This document shows positions 44,354-53,030 of a DNA stretch of 64,000 nucleotides, one piece after another. The notes beneath the pieces are model-generated. The model made no database searches. It had not been told where the DNA came from and saw nothing but the letters and a program-made list of their open reading frames with translations. Position numbers and translations under genes: made by a program. The number at the start of each line of letters is the position of its first letter. Within the stretch, counting starts at the first letter, position 1. Source of the stretch: Phocaeicola_A sp964444735 (lineage in GTDB: Bacteria; Bacteroidota; Bacteroidia; Bacteroidales; Bacteroidaceae); the NCBI GenBank assembly GCA_964444735.1, contig CAYUIJ010000001.1, forward strand, positions 52,919 to 116,918, written 5' to 3'.

Positions 44354-46066
44354 TCAAGGCTGCCTGCGGTAGTCTGCCAGCTCTTCGGCCTGAAACCGGC
44401 TAATGAAGCCGGAATGCTTCGCGACTTCCGCCTCCGCATAGCCCACATACACGGCGAGCGATCGGGCAAACAGCTCAGGGGCCCTGGTGGCATCCTGAAG
44501 CAGCAGGTGGCTCATAACGCATACCGCAGCCATTTCATACAGCCGGCGGGCCGTGAAATCAAGCAATTCCTGGTTCCGGGTCTCTTTAACGGCATTGGCG
44601 CAGGCCTCGAACTTACGGGTCATTTCCCTGACGCGGCTCATGTGGCTTTCAAATTCCGGGGCGCAGGGTATCGCCTCATATTCATGCAGGACAGCGGCGT
44701 AGGTGCCGTTTGTCACATAACGGACGGCGGCTACGGTCTGCAGCTGGGTGGTTCCTTCGTAAATGCTGGTAATGCGGGCATCGCGCCAGACGCGCTGGCA
44801 GGCGTATTCCATCATGAAGCCCGATCCTCCGTGTATCTGGATACAGTCATAGGCATTCTGGTTGGCATATTCCGAGTTCATGCCCTTGGCCAGAGGGGTA
44901 AGGCTGTCCGCCAGCCGGGCGTAGCGTTTCTGTTCCTGACGCTCTTCCGGCGTAAGCCGGCGCTCGCGCGCGATATCATCGAGAGCCTTGTATATGTCTA
45001 CGCAGCGTGCGGTCTGATACAGCAGCGCGCGGCCGGCGTCGAGCTTTGCCTTGATGGTGGAAAGCATGTCGTATACGGCCGGGAATCCGATGATTGCCTT
45101 TCCGAACTGTATGCGTTCTTTCGCGTAGGCCAGCGCCTCGTCATAGGCAGCCTGGCTGAGCCCTACGGACTGTGCGGCAATACCCAGGCGCGCACCGTTC
45201 ATCAGTGCCATTACGTATTTAATCAGGCCCAGTCTGCGTTCGCCGCAAAGCTCTGCCCTGGCGTTCCTGTAAACAAGCTCGCAGGTCGGCGATCCGTGTA
45301 TGCCGAGCTTGTTCTCGATACGGCGTACGTCTACCCCGCCGTCATTCTTGTCATAGATGAACATTGACAGGCCGCGTCCGTCACGGGTTCCACCCTCAGA
45401 ACGCGCCAGCACCAGGTGGATGCCGGCATCGCCGTTGGTAATGAAGCGCTTCACGCCGTTCAGCCTCCAGCACCGGGCTTCCTCATCGTAAGCCGCCTTC
45501 AGCATGACGCTCTGCAAGTCGGAGCCCGCATCCGGCTCAGTAAGGTCCATTGACATGGTCTCCCCCGCGCAGACACGGGGGATAAAGCGGGCGCGCTGAT
45601 CCTCGCTGCCGAACTCATACAGTGTCTCTATACAGTCCTGCAAGGACCAGATGTTTCCGAAACCGGCATCAGCCTGCGCCACAATCTCCGCGCACATGGT
45701 ATACGGGGTAACCGGGAAGTTCAGGCCTCCGTAACGGCGCGGCATGGTCATTCCGTTAAGGCCGGCCTTTATCATGGTGTCAAGGTCGGCCTTGGTACCC
45801 GACGCGTATTCTACACGGCCGTTCACGCAGCGCGGGCCTTCCTCATCGACCCCCTCCGCATTGGCCGCGATAATCTCACCGGCAATCTCACCGGTGATTT
45901 CCAGCACCTTATCATAAGAGTCAACCGCATCGGCATAGTCGAGCGGCGCGTAATCAAATTTGTCCTTGTCGCTGTAATGGCGTTCTTTAAGTTCGCAGAC
46001 ACGCTCCATCAGAGGATTGTCCAGATGGAAGCGCAGTTCCGGGTGTGTGGTATAAAAATTTGACAT
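44354..46066 (-). CDS. Acyl-CoA dehydrogenase (long form)
   Basis: FAD-dependent alpha,beta-dehydrogenation of an acyl-CoA, passing electrons to ETF. With the ATG at 46066 it has 570 residues. Motifs include MDLTEPDAGSDL in the FAD/substrate region, RFITNGDAG, LGIHGSPTCEL, and IYEGTTQLQ with the usual catalytic Glu segment. The C-terminal extension of about 150 residues after the core is typical of the larger FadE-type forms. The upstream in-frame extension is Arg/Cys-rich and non-homologous, so I excluded it. EtfB and EtfA lie upstream on the same strand. Confidence 0.92.
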   Translation of the reverse strand: MSNFYTTHPELRFHLDNPLMERVCELKERHYSDKDKFDYAPLDYADAVDSYDKVLEITGEIAGEIIAANAEGVDEEGPRCVNGRVEYASGTKADLDTMIKAGLNGMTMPRRYGGLNFPVTPYTMCAEIVAQADAGFGNIWSLQDCIETLYEFGSEDQRARFIPRVCAGETMSMDLTEPDAGSDLQSVMLKAAYDEEARCWRLNGVKRFITNGDAGIHLVLARSEGGTRDGRGLSMFIYDKNDGGVDVRRIENKLGIHGSPTCELVYRNARAELCGERRLGLIKYVMALMNGARLGIAAQSVGLSQAAYDEALAYAKERIQFGKAIIGFPAVYDMLSTIKAKLDAGRALLYQTARCVDIYKALDDIARERRLTPEERQEQKRYARLADSLTPLAKGMNSEYANQNAYDCIQIHGGSGFMMEYACQRVWRDARITSIYEGTTQLQTVAAVRYVTNGTYAAVLHEYEAIPCAPEFESHMSRVREMTRKFEACANAVKETRNQELLDFTARRLYEMAAVCVMSHLLLQDATRAPELFARSLAVYVGYAEAEVAKHSGFISRFQAEELADYRRQP

Positions 46067-46101
46067 GGTCTTTTTTTTGTTTTCAGAAAGCCGAAGAATC
46101 A

Positions 46102-46142
46102 GCCGGTCTGCCCTGTCCGCACGGAGCCTCCCGCAGACCGGC
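46102..46142. repeat. Inverted repeat in the etfA-acyl-CoA dehydrogenase gap
   Basis: Perfect 10-bp arms GCCGGTCTGC / GCAGACCGGC with a 21-nt loop, just upstream of the dehydrogenase ATG on the minus strand. On the plus side it is followed by CGTTTTT, but no plus gene ends here. It may be a leader structure that lowers expression of the third gene. Confidence 0.4.
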
Positions 46143-46309
46143 CGTTTTTGGACGGCCTTGCGGCAGACATCCGGCAAACGGCCCGCATTCTCTGTCTTTC
46201 CTGTTCATATTAAACTTGTTGTTTTTCAAGCAACGCATCTCAAGTATCCCGTTTAGTCGGAGCCTGTCCGGATTCACCGGCCTTTCTTGACTCCCTCCAT
46301 GGGGATGCC

Positions 46310-47329
46310 TTACTTGCTGTTCTTCTTATAATATCTGATCATTTTCGGAATGACTTCCTCCACCGTTCCGTTGATTACATAATCCGCGATGCCGTTGATA
46401 GGAGCGTTCTCGTCACTGTTTACGGAAATGATGATACCCGCGTCCTGCATGCCGGCGATGTGCTGGATCTGCCCGGAGATGCCGCAGGCGATGTAAAGTT
46501 TCGGATGAACGGTCACACCGGTCTGGCCTATCTGACGGTCGTGCCCGCAGAAGCCCGCATCTACCGCCGCGCGGCTTGCGCCGACTTCGGCATGAAGCTC
46601 TTTCGCCAGTTCGTACAGCATGCCGAAACCTTCTTTCGAGCCCATTCCGTAGCCTCCGGCAATGACGATGGGAGCACCCTTGAGGTTATGTCCCGCCTTT
46701 TCCACGTGGCGGCCGATGACTTTGACCACGTAATCGGTATCGCGGACATATCCGGCAACATTGTGGCGGATGACTTCTCCCCGGTAGTTCCTGTCAAGGA
46801 TTTCCTTTTTCATGACGCCTTCGCGCACGGTGGCCATTTGCGGGCGGTGCTCCGGATTTACGATGGTCGCGATGATGTTTCCTCCGAAAGCCGGGCGTAT
46901 CTGATACAGCAGGTCCTTATAGACAACCCCGCTTTTCCTGTCTTCGTGATCGCCTATCTCAAGCCGTGTGCAGTCGGCCGTCAGCCCGCTGGAGAGCGCC
47001 GATGACACGCGGGGGCCAAGGTCCCGGCCTATTACAGTGGCTCCCATGAGGCAAATCTGAGGCTTTTCTTCTTTAAACAGATTTACGAGGATGGACGCGT
47101 GAGGGAGCGAGGTATAGGGGAACAATCCCGGATCATCGAAAACATGCACCCTGTCTGCCCCGAACGGCAATACCTGTTTTTCCACACCGGAAAGGGCGCT
47201 ACCCGCGCAGACGGCTTCGAGCCGGCAGCCCAGCCTGTCTGCCAGCTTGCGGCCTTTGGTTAAAAGCTCAAGACTTACATCGGCGACACGGGCGCCTTCC
47301 ATCTCACAATATACAAATACATTATTCAT
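46310..47329 (-). CDS. etfA: Electron transfer flavoprotein alpha subunit
   Basis: 339 residues from the ATG at 47329. The C-terminal FAD domain shows GASRAAVDAGF, QIGQTGVTVHPKLYIACGISGQIQHIAGM and ISVNSDENAPIN, which are diagnostic. It forms a heterodimer with EtfB and carries electrons from the acyl-CoA dehydrogenase encoded downstream. It lies 39 nt after etfB. Confidence 0.95.
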   Translation of the reverse strand: MNNVFVYCEMEGARVADVSLELLTKGRKLADRLGCRLEAVCAGSALSGVEKQVLPFGADRVHVFDDPGLFPYTSLPHASILVNLFKEEKPQICLMGATVIGRDLGPRVSSALSSGLTADCTRLEIGDHEDRKSGVVYKDLLYQIRPAFGGNIIATIVNPEHRPQMATVREGVMKKEILDRNYRGEVIRHNVAGYVRDTDYVVKVIGRHVEKAGHNLKGAPIVIAGGYGMGSKEGFGMLYELAKELHAEVGASRAAVDAGFCGHDRQIGQTGVTVHPKLYIACGISGQIQHIAGMQDAGIIISVNSDENAPINGIADYVINGTVEEVIPKMIRYYKKNSK

Positions 47330-47368
47330 AGTCTTATCCAAATAGAATCAGTAAATGGTATCATAGTC

Positions 47369-48256
47369 TTATCCAATAGTATGGTCGGCCAGAAGTCCGG
47401 CAATCAGGCTTTCCACATCGGCGTCACTGCCTGTGATCGTCCGGCTTTCCTTGGCCTGAAAGACGATATTCTCAATTTTCTTTACTTTGGTGGGCGATCC
47501 TGAAAGGCCGCATTGCGCGGTATCGCCGCCTACATCCGCCACACTCCATTCCGTGATGTTCAGATAAGAGCGGCTTTCGTAGAGCGGGGCATAAGGAAGT
47601 TCCTCCCCGTCTTTTGTGAGTGCGGCCTTTTCCTGCCCGCCGAGCGCTCGTTTGTATTTCTGCACCAGTCTGGCGTTTCGCGGGCGGCATGGCGCGGCGC
47701 TTCCGTTTACGGTAAGCACGACGGGCACCGGCCCCTCTACGGTTTCGACGCCTCCGTCGATACGCCGCCTTACACGGACGCGTCCGGCGTTTACTTCCTG
47801 GATTTCCTCCACATAGGTGATTTGAGGCAGGCCGAGCTTTTCCGCCACCTGAGGCCCCACCTGTGCGGTATCGCCGTCAATAGCCTGGCGCCCGCCGATG
47901 ACGATGTCATATCCGCCGATTTTCCGGATGGCGGCAGCCAGCGCGTAGGATGTGGCCAAAGTATCGGCTCCGGCAAACGCGCGGTCGGTAAGCAGATACC
48001 CGTTATCGGCCCCTCTGTACAGGCCTTCGCGTATGATTTCCGCGGCGCGGCCCGGCCCCATGGTCAGCATTGTCACGGTAGATCCGGGATGGGTGTCTTT
48101 CAGTCTGAGAGCCTGTTCCAGGGCGTTTAAGTCTTCGGGGTTGAATATTGCGGGGAGAGCCGCGCGGTTTATCGTGCCGTCGGCATTCATGGCATCTTTC
48201 CCTACGTTGCGCGTGTCGGGAACCTGTTTTGCCAATACAATGATTTTTAAGCTCAT
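47369..48256 (-). CDS. etfB: Electron transfer flavoprotein beta subunit
   Basis: 295 residues from the ATG at 48256. The N-terminus (KIIVLAKQVPDT) and the AMP/FAD-binding GGRQAIDGDTAQVGPQVAEKLGLPQITYV segment are characteristic. It is first in the order etfB-etfA-acd, behind a consensus minus-strand promoter at 48401-48432. Confidence 0.95.
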   Translation of the reverse strand: MSLKIIVLAKQVPDTRNVGKDAMNADGTINRAALPAIFNPEDLNALEQALRLKDTHPGSTVTMLTMGPGRAAEIIREGLYRGADNGYLLTDRAFAGADTLATSYALAAAIRKIGGYDIVIGGRQAIDGDTAQVGPQVAEKLGLPQITYVEEIQEVNAGRVRVRRRIDGGVETVEGPVPVVLTVNGSAAPCRPRNARLVQKYKRALGGQEKAALTKDGEELPYAPLYESRSYLNITEWSVADVGGDTAQCGLSGSPTKVKKIENIVFQAKESRTITGSDADVESLIAGLLADHTIG

Positions 48257-48400
48257 GTCTGTTATTTTTGGTATTAGTAATGTTTTTTTTGCCTTTCTCA
48301 AAGCTTACAGGGCAGGCCTTTTGGACAAGCCGTATTCGCAGCGCATTCCGGTCAGGGACTGACAGGCGGGGGCTTCGGGCCGGATTATCGCAGCCGGCGG

Positions 48401-48432
48401 CAAATTTAACGAATTGAATCCTATTTCCCAAA
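48401..48432 (-). promoter_or_regulatory. Complete Bacteroides promoter of etfBA
   Basis: On the minus strand: TTTG (48432-48429), 20-nt spacer, TAAATTTG (48408-48401), an exact -33/-7 match. The leader to the etfB ATG is about 140 nt. A G7 run lies about 30 nt upstream (48461-48467). Confidence 0.75.
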
Positions 48433-48561
48433 GAAACTGTCAAAAACTTAATATTCAGGCGGGGGGGAATGTATTGTGACACGCCGGATACAGGAATGAA
48501 AAAGGCGTGACTGCCTATATAAAAAAAGCCTTTCCGCCGCCTTTTTGTATGGAAAATTGCA

Positions 48562-48569
48562 TATCTTTG
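48562..48569 (+). promoter_or_regulatory. -7 promoter box of the ATPase/DUF4435 pair
   Basis: TATCTTTG, an exact TAnnTTTG match. It places transcription start near 48576, so the ATG at 48617 is the sensible start of the first gene. Confidence 0.55.
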
Positions 48570-48616
48570 CCCTTATGCAAGGCTATTGTAATGAAAATCC
48601 GGAAAGGGGAGATAGT

Positions 48617-49441
48617 ATGAAAAAACAGGCTGATTATATTAAGCGCATAGAAATTAAGGGGATATGGGGGCGTAAGAACATCGCATGGGATCTTCGCCGG
48701 GACGTGAATATCCTGAGCGGCATAAACGGAATAGGCAAAAGCACGATAGTGAACAAGTCCGTTCATTTTCTGCACCTGCTGAACGGGGGAGAACTTTCAC
48801 GCGACAGCTTTTCGGAAAACGTGAGATTCTCCTTCTCGCCGGAAGACGCGTCGTATATCCGCTTTGACGCGGTAAGAAGCTTTGACCGCCCGCTATTGGC
48901 CGCCGGCCTGATGGAAAAGGCGGCAAACACGCATATCCGTACGGAGCTGGACTGGCAGCTGTATCAGTTGCAACGCCGCTATCTGGATTATCAGGTGAAT
49001 ATAGGCAACCGTATAATCGAGCGGCTGACAAGCGGAGATCCGGAAAAACAGCAGGAGGCGGCCCGGATATCCATACCCAAGAAAAGATTCCAGGATATGA
49101 TTGACGAGCTGTTTAGCGAGACGCAGAAAAAGATAAACAGAAAAAGGAATGAGATTATAATAGAGCAGGACGGAGAGCAGCTGCTGCCATACCAGCTGTC
49201 ATCGGGAGAAAAACAGGTACTGGTGATTCTGCTTACCGTTTTGGTCCAGGACGGGCGGCCTTACGCCTTGTTTATGGATGAGCCTGAGATTTCCCTGCAC
49301 GTAGAATGGCAACAGAGACTGATAAAATTAATCCGCGAGCTGAACCCGAACGCGCAGATAATATTGACCACCCATTCTCCGGCAGTGATAATGGACGGCT
49401 GGATGGATGCGGTGACGGAGGTCAGCGACATTACAGAGTGA
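48617..49441 (+). CDS. ABC/OLD-type AAA ATPase, AriA-like
   Basis: 274 residues from an ATG preceded by GGAAAGGGGAG. It is a compact SMC/OLD-like ATPase with Walker A SGINGIGKST (34-43), the signature LSSGEKQ (194-200), Walker B ALFMDEPE (Asp221, Glu222) and H-loop TTHS (His253). Between 100 and 180 lies a helical, charged insert that replaces long coiled coils. Genes of this type paired with DUF4435 form the PARIS anti-phage system (AriA plus AriB); this protein is shorter than the AriA I know of, so the match is to the architecture, not a proven orthologue. A chromosomal Bacteroidales relative with another role is possible. Confidence 0.75.
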   Translation: MKKQADYIKRIEIKGIWGRKNIAWDLRRDVNILSGINGIGKSTIVNKSVHFLHLLNGGELSRDSFSENVRFSFSPEDASYIRFDAVRSFDRPLLAAGLMEKAANTHIRTELDWQLYQLQRRYLDYQVNIGNRIIERLTSGDPEKQQEAARISIPKKRFQDMIDELFSETQKKINRKRNEIIIEQDGEQLLPYQLSSGEKQVLVILLTVLVQDGRPYALFMDEPEISLHVEWQQRLIKLIRELNPNAQIILTTHSPAVIMDGWMDAVTEVSDITE

Positions 49442-49478
49442 GTTTTTAACGAACCGCTTCCCTTAAACTCTTACAATC

Positions 49479-50477
49479 ATGAGCAAGCTCCTGACACAAA
49501 ATATGAATTCTCTTTACGTTGAAGCCGCAAACCGGCTCAGGCCTAAAAAAGCAAGGAAAAAAATTGTCGCATACGTGGAGAGTTATGACGATGTGTTTTT
49601 CTGGAGGACTCTTTTGAACGAGTTTGAAAATGACGAGTGGTATTTTCAGGTGATGCTCCCCTCGTCGACGTCATTGGCGAAAGGAAAGAAAACGGTTTTA
49701 ATGAACGAGCTGGGCTGTTCTTTAGGGAAGAACATGATAGCATGCGTTGACAGCGACTATGATTATCCGCTTCAAGGAGCGACCAGGACATCGCGTATGA
49801 TAAACCAGAACCGTTATGTATTCCAGACTTACGCCTATGCGATAGAAAATTATCAGTGCATGGCGGAATGCCTGCACGAAGTGTGCGTGACGGCCACTCT
49901 GAACGACCGTGAAATAGTGAATCTGGAAGAATTCATGAAAATGTATTCGCGCATCGCATATCCTCTTTTCGTATGGTCTGTGTGGTTTTACAGGAAGCAG
50001 TGCGCCGGAGCGTTTTCCTTGCTGGATTTTTGTGAAATTGTCAGACTGGAGAAAGTCAGTATATATCATCTGGAAATATCGCTGGAGCGCATGCACCACC
50101 GGGTGTCGCACAAGCTGAAGAAGCTGGAGCGGGAATATCCTAAGGCCCTGCACGAGATAGAAATGATGAAAAAAGAGCTCACCGGTCTGGGGATAACGCC
50201 GGATAACACTTATTTGTTTATTCAGGGACATCATATTATGGATAATGTGGTTATGAAGATACTGGCGCCGCTATGCACGGTTTTACGCCGTGAGCGCGAG
50301 AATGAAATCAAGGCGCTGGCTGAGCACGGCACGCAGTTTCAGAACGAACTGACATGCTACCAGCGAAGCCAGAGCGGGGTTGACTTTGTGATACGCAAGC
50401 ATACGAATTATACGAATTCTCCGTTGTATCAGAGAATCCGTGACAGAATAGCGCTGTTTTTGAAAGACATGGAATAA
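49479..50477 (+). CDS. DUF4435 (TOPRIM-like) protein, AriB-like
   Basis: 332 residues, 37 nt downstream of the ATPase. The TOPRIM-type catalytic set is visible: Glu34 in VAYVESYDD, Asp91 and Asp93 in CVDSDYD, and a further acidic residue in YAIENY (Glu123). DUF4435 proteins are predicted or shown nucleases, and in PARIS the AriB nuclease is released by its ATPase partner. The C-terminal 150 residues are helical and Lys-rich with no motif that I recognise. Confidence 0.75.
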   Translation: MSKLLTQNMNSLYVEAANRLRPKKARKKIVAYVESYDDVFFWRTLLNEFENDEWYFQVMLPSSTSLAKGKKTVLMNELGCSLGKNMIACVDSDYDYPLQGATRTSRMINQNRYVFQTYAYAIENYQCMAECLHEVCVTATLNDREIVNLEEFMKMYSRIAYPLFVWSVWFYRKQCAGAFSLLDFCEIVRLEKVSIYHLEISLERMHHRVSHKLKKLEREYPKALHEIEMMKKELTGLGITPDNTYLFIQGHHIMDNVVMKILAPLCTVLRRERENEIKALAEHGTQFQNELTCYQRSQSGVDFVIRKHTNYTNSPLYQRIRDRIALFLKDME

Positions 50478-50615
50478 ACCATTTTTCCGGATCTTAATTA
50501 AAATCAGGGGATCCGGGGAAAAGCTTGTGTTTAAAAACATAGTTTAGTAACACTTAAATATAGTTGGCATTGTTAATAATAATACCTAATTTGCATATTA
50601 TTGATTAAAAAGCGG

Positions 50616-50638
50616 AAAGAGTCTCGTCTCTTTTTTTT
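50616..50638 (+). terminator. Weak hairpin plus T8 between the DUF4435 gene and fusA2
   Basis: AAAGAG-TCTCGT-CTCTTT followed by T residues to 50638. It lies 139 nt past the DUF4435 stop and 30 nt before the fusA2 ATG, downstream of a promoter-like TAATTTG at 50588-50594. It could end the ATPase/DUF4435 transcript or act as a leader attenuator for fusA2. The six-pair, AT-rich stem is weak. Confidence 0.4.
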
Positions 50639-50667
50639 ATTAATTAACTTTAAATTATGTAGATATC

Positions 50668-52827
50668 ATGAAAGTATATCAGACTAATGAAATTAAGAAC
50701 ATTGCCCTTTTAGGTAATGACGGAGCCGGTAAGACCACTCTCACTGAAGCCATGCTTTATGAGAGCGGGATTATAAGACGGCGTGGCAGAATCACGGCAA
50801 AAAACACAGCAAGCGATTATTTCCCGGTAGAGCAGGAATACGGATATTCCGTTTTTTCCACAGTCTTTCATGTGGAATGGAACGGCAAGAAGCTGAATAT
50901 AATAGATTGTCCGGGGAATGACGATTTCGCGGGGGCGGCAATAGCCGCTTTAAACGTTACCGATACGGCAGTCTTGCTGATAAACGGGCAGTATGGCCCG
51001 GAGGCCGGGACTCAGAATCATTTCCGCTATGCAGAGAAATTAGGGAAGCCTGTAATCTTCCTTGTAAATCAGCTGGATAATGAAAAATGCGATTATGACG
51101 GCATATTGGAGCAATTGAAAAGTATTTACGGGGCAAAGGCCGTTCCTGTGCAATATCCGTTGGGAACCGGACCGGATTTCCATGCCTTGATTGATGTCCT
51201 TCTGATGAAAAAATATTCATGGGGGCCGGAGGGCGGCGCGCCGACAGTTGAAGACATACCGGCCGAAGAGATGGAGAAAGCCACGGAATGGCATAAGGCA
51301 TTGGTTGAGGCCGCCGCGGAACACGATGAAGATCTGATGGAAAAGTTCTTTGAAGAGGATTCCCTGTCTGAGGATGAAATGCGGGAAGGCATTCGTAAGG
51401 GTCTGGCGTCGAGAGGAATGTTTCCCGTATTCTGTGTATGCGCGGGTAAGGACATGGGTGTGCGCCGCTTGATGGAATTTTTGGGGAATGTGGTTCCGTT
51501 CGTATCAGAAATGCCGGAAATACATAATACCCGCGGGGAAGCGGTGGCTCCTGATTCTAACGGCCCTACATCGTTGTTTTTCTTCAAGATGTCTTCGGAG
51601 CCGCATATTGGCGATGTCCAGTATTTCAAGGTTATGAGCGGAACGGTACGTGAAGGCGATGACTTGACCAATGCGGACAGAGGCTCCAAGGAAAGAATGG
51701 CGCAATTGTTCGTATGCGCGGGGGCCAGCCGTATTAAGGTAAGCGGACTTTGCGCCGGTGACATAGGCTGTACTGTCAAATTGAAGGATGTCCGTACCGG
51801 GAACACACTGAACGGCAAAGACTGCCAAAACAGGTTTGACTTTATAAAATATCCCAACTCTAAATATTCACGCGCGATCAGACCTGTTAACGAGGCGGAT
51901 ACGGAGAAGATGATGAGCGCTCTTTATCATATGCGCGAAGAAGATCCCACATGGGTTGTCGAGCAGTCAAAAGAACTGAGACAGATTATTGTTCACGGTC
52001 AGGGGGAATTCCATCTGCGCACATTGAAATGGCAGCTGGAAAATGACGAGAAGATTCTCATTCGTTTCGAAGAGCCTAAGATTCCGTATCGTGAGACTAT
52101 AACGAAAGCCGCGCGGGCGGATTACCGTCATAAAAAGCAGTCGGGCGGCGCCGGACAGTTTGGCGAGGTGCATCTGATAGTGGAGCCTTATTATGAGGGA
52201 ATGCCGCTGCCTGAGACTTATAAGTTTAACGGACAGGAATATAAGGTAACGGCAAAGAGCCAGGAAGTGATTGACTTGGAATGGGGCGGCAAGCTGGTAT
52301 TTATAAACAGTGTGGTGGGAGGCACTATCGATACGCGGTTTATGCCTGCTATTCTGAAAGGCATTATGAGCCGTATGGAGCAAGGGCCTTTGACGGGATC
52401 GTATGCGAGGGATGTGCGTGTGATAATATATGACGGAAAGATGCATCCGGTGGATTCGAATGAAATCTCGTTCATGCTCGCAGGCCGGAACGCGTTCAGT
52501 GCCGCGTTTAAGAATGCCGGTCCGAAAATTCTTGAGCCTATATATGATGTCGAGACTTTTGTCCCCAGTGACAAGACGGGCGATGTTATGGGAGATCTTC
52601 AGGGGAGGCGCGCAATGATTATGGGAATGAGCAGTGAAAACGGCTATGAAAAGCTGACGGCCAAAGTCCCTTTAAAGGAAATGTCGACGTATTCAACGGC
52701 TCTAAGCTCGCTGACAGGAGGGCGCGCCTCGTTTATAATGAGTTTTTCCAGTTATGAACTGGTTCCATCGGATATTCAGGAAAAGCTGATAAAAGAGTTT
52801 GAGGCGGATCAGGAAAAGGAAAATTAA
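50668..52827 (+). CDS. fusA2: EF-G paralogue (EF-G2) lacking GTPase residues
   Basis: 719 residues with the full EF-G domain order (G domain, II, III, IV, V). The P-loop is GNDGAGKT (16-23). The normal DTPGHVD becomes DCPGND, so Asn84 replaces the catalytic His; NKMD becomes NQLD (134-137); and the switch-I RGITI stretch is replaced by EYGYSVFS. This fits the Bacteroides EF-G2 reported to support translocation without GTP hydrolysis, to be induced on carbon starvation by the Cur regulator and to be needed in the gut. A strong terminator follows at 52841. Confidence 0.92.
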   Translation: MKVYQTNEIKNIALLGNDGAGKTTLTEAMLYESGIIRRRGRITAKNTASDYFPVEQEYGYSVFSTVFHVEWNGKKLNIIDCPGNDDFAGAAIAALNVTDTAVLLINGQYGPEAGTQNHFRYAEKLGKPVIFLVNQLDNEKCDYDGILEQLKSIYGAKAVPVQYPLGTGPDFHALIDVLLMKKYSWGPEGGAPTVEDIPAEEMEKATEWHKALVEAAAEHDEDLMEKFFEEDSLSEDEMREGIRKGLASRGMFPVFCVCAGKDMGVRRLMEFLGNVVPFVSEMPEIHNTRGEAVAPDSNGPTSLFFFKMSSEPHIGDVQYFKVMSGTVREGDDLTNADRGSKERMAQLFVCAGASRIKVSGLCAGDIGCTVKLKDVRTGNTLNGKDCQNRFDFIKYPNSKYSRAIRPVNEADTEKMMSALYHMREEDPTWVVEQSKELRQIIVHGQGEFHLRTLKWQLENDEKILIRFEEPKIPYRETITKAARADYRHKKQSGGAGQFGEVHLIVEPYYEGMPLPETYKFNGQEYKVTAKSQEVIDLEWGGKLVFINSVVGGTIDTRFMPAILKGIMSRMEQGPLTGSYARDVRVIIYDGKMHPVDSNEISFMLAGRNAFSAAFKNAGPKILEPIYDVETFVPSDKTGDVMGDLQGRRAMIMGMSSENGYEKLTAKVPLKEMSTYSTALSSLTGGRASFIMSFSSYELVPSDIQEKLIKEFEADQEKEN

Positions 52828-52840
52828 TTTTAACAATATG

Positions 52841-52877
52841 AAAAGGCCGTTTTTGGTTAACTGAAACGGCCTTTTTT
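52841..52877 (+). terminator. Terminator of fusA2
   Basis: AAAAGGCCGTTT / AAACGGCCTTTT, 12-bp perfect stem with 11-nt loop and following T residues. Confidence 0.92.
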
Positions 52878-52896
52878 AATTAATTATCGTTAAATA

Positions 52897-52927
52897 TTTG
52901 TACATGCTTAATTTTTCGTTATTTTTG
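52897..52927 (+). promoter_or_regulatory. Complete Bacteroides promoter of rprXY
   Basis: TTTG (52897-52900), 19-nt spacer, TATTTTTG (52920-52927). Leader of about 95 nt to the ATG at 53031. Confidence 0.75.
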
Positions 52928-53030
52928 CATATAGAAATTAAATAATGTTTTTCAGTTAATAAGGAAAACTGTGGTAGGAACTTGTTAATCAAATGACTAT
53001 TGTGGTTTTAACCTTGTTAAAATTATCCGC

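Noticed and set aside
46067..46177. N-terminal extension of the acyl-CoA dehydrogenase
   Set aside because: The extension is Arg/Cys-rich, unlike the family, and includes part of an inverted repeat; the ATG at 46066 begins the conserved protein.
48461..48467. G7 run upstream of the etfB promoter, considered as another slippage element
   Set aside because: It is shorter than the others, is not followed by TAA, lies outside coding sequence and is about 30 nt beyond the -33 box, so an effect on spacing is unlikely.
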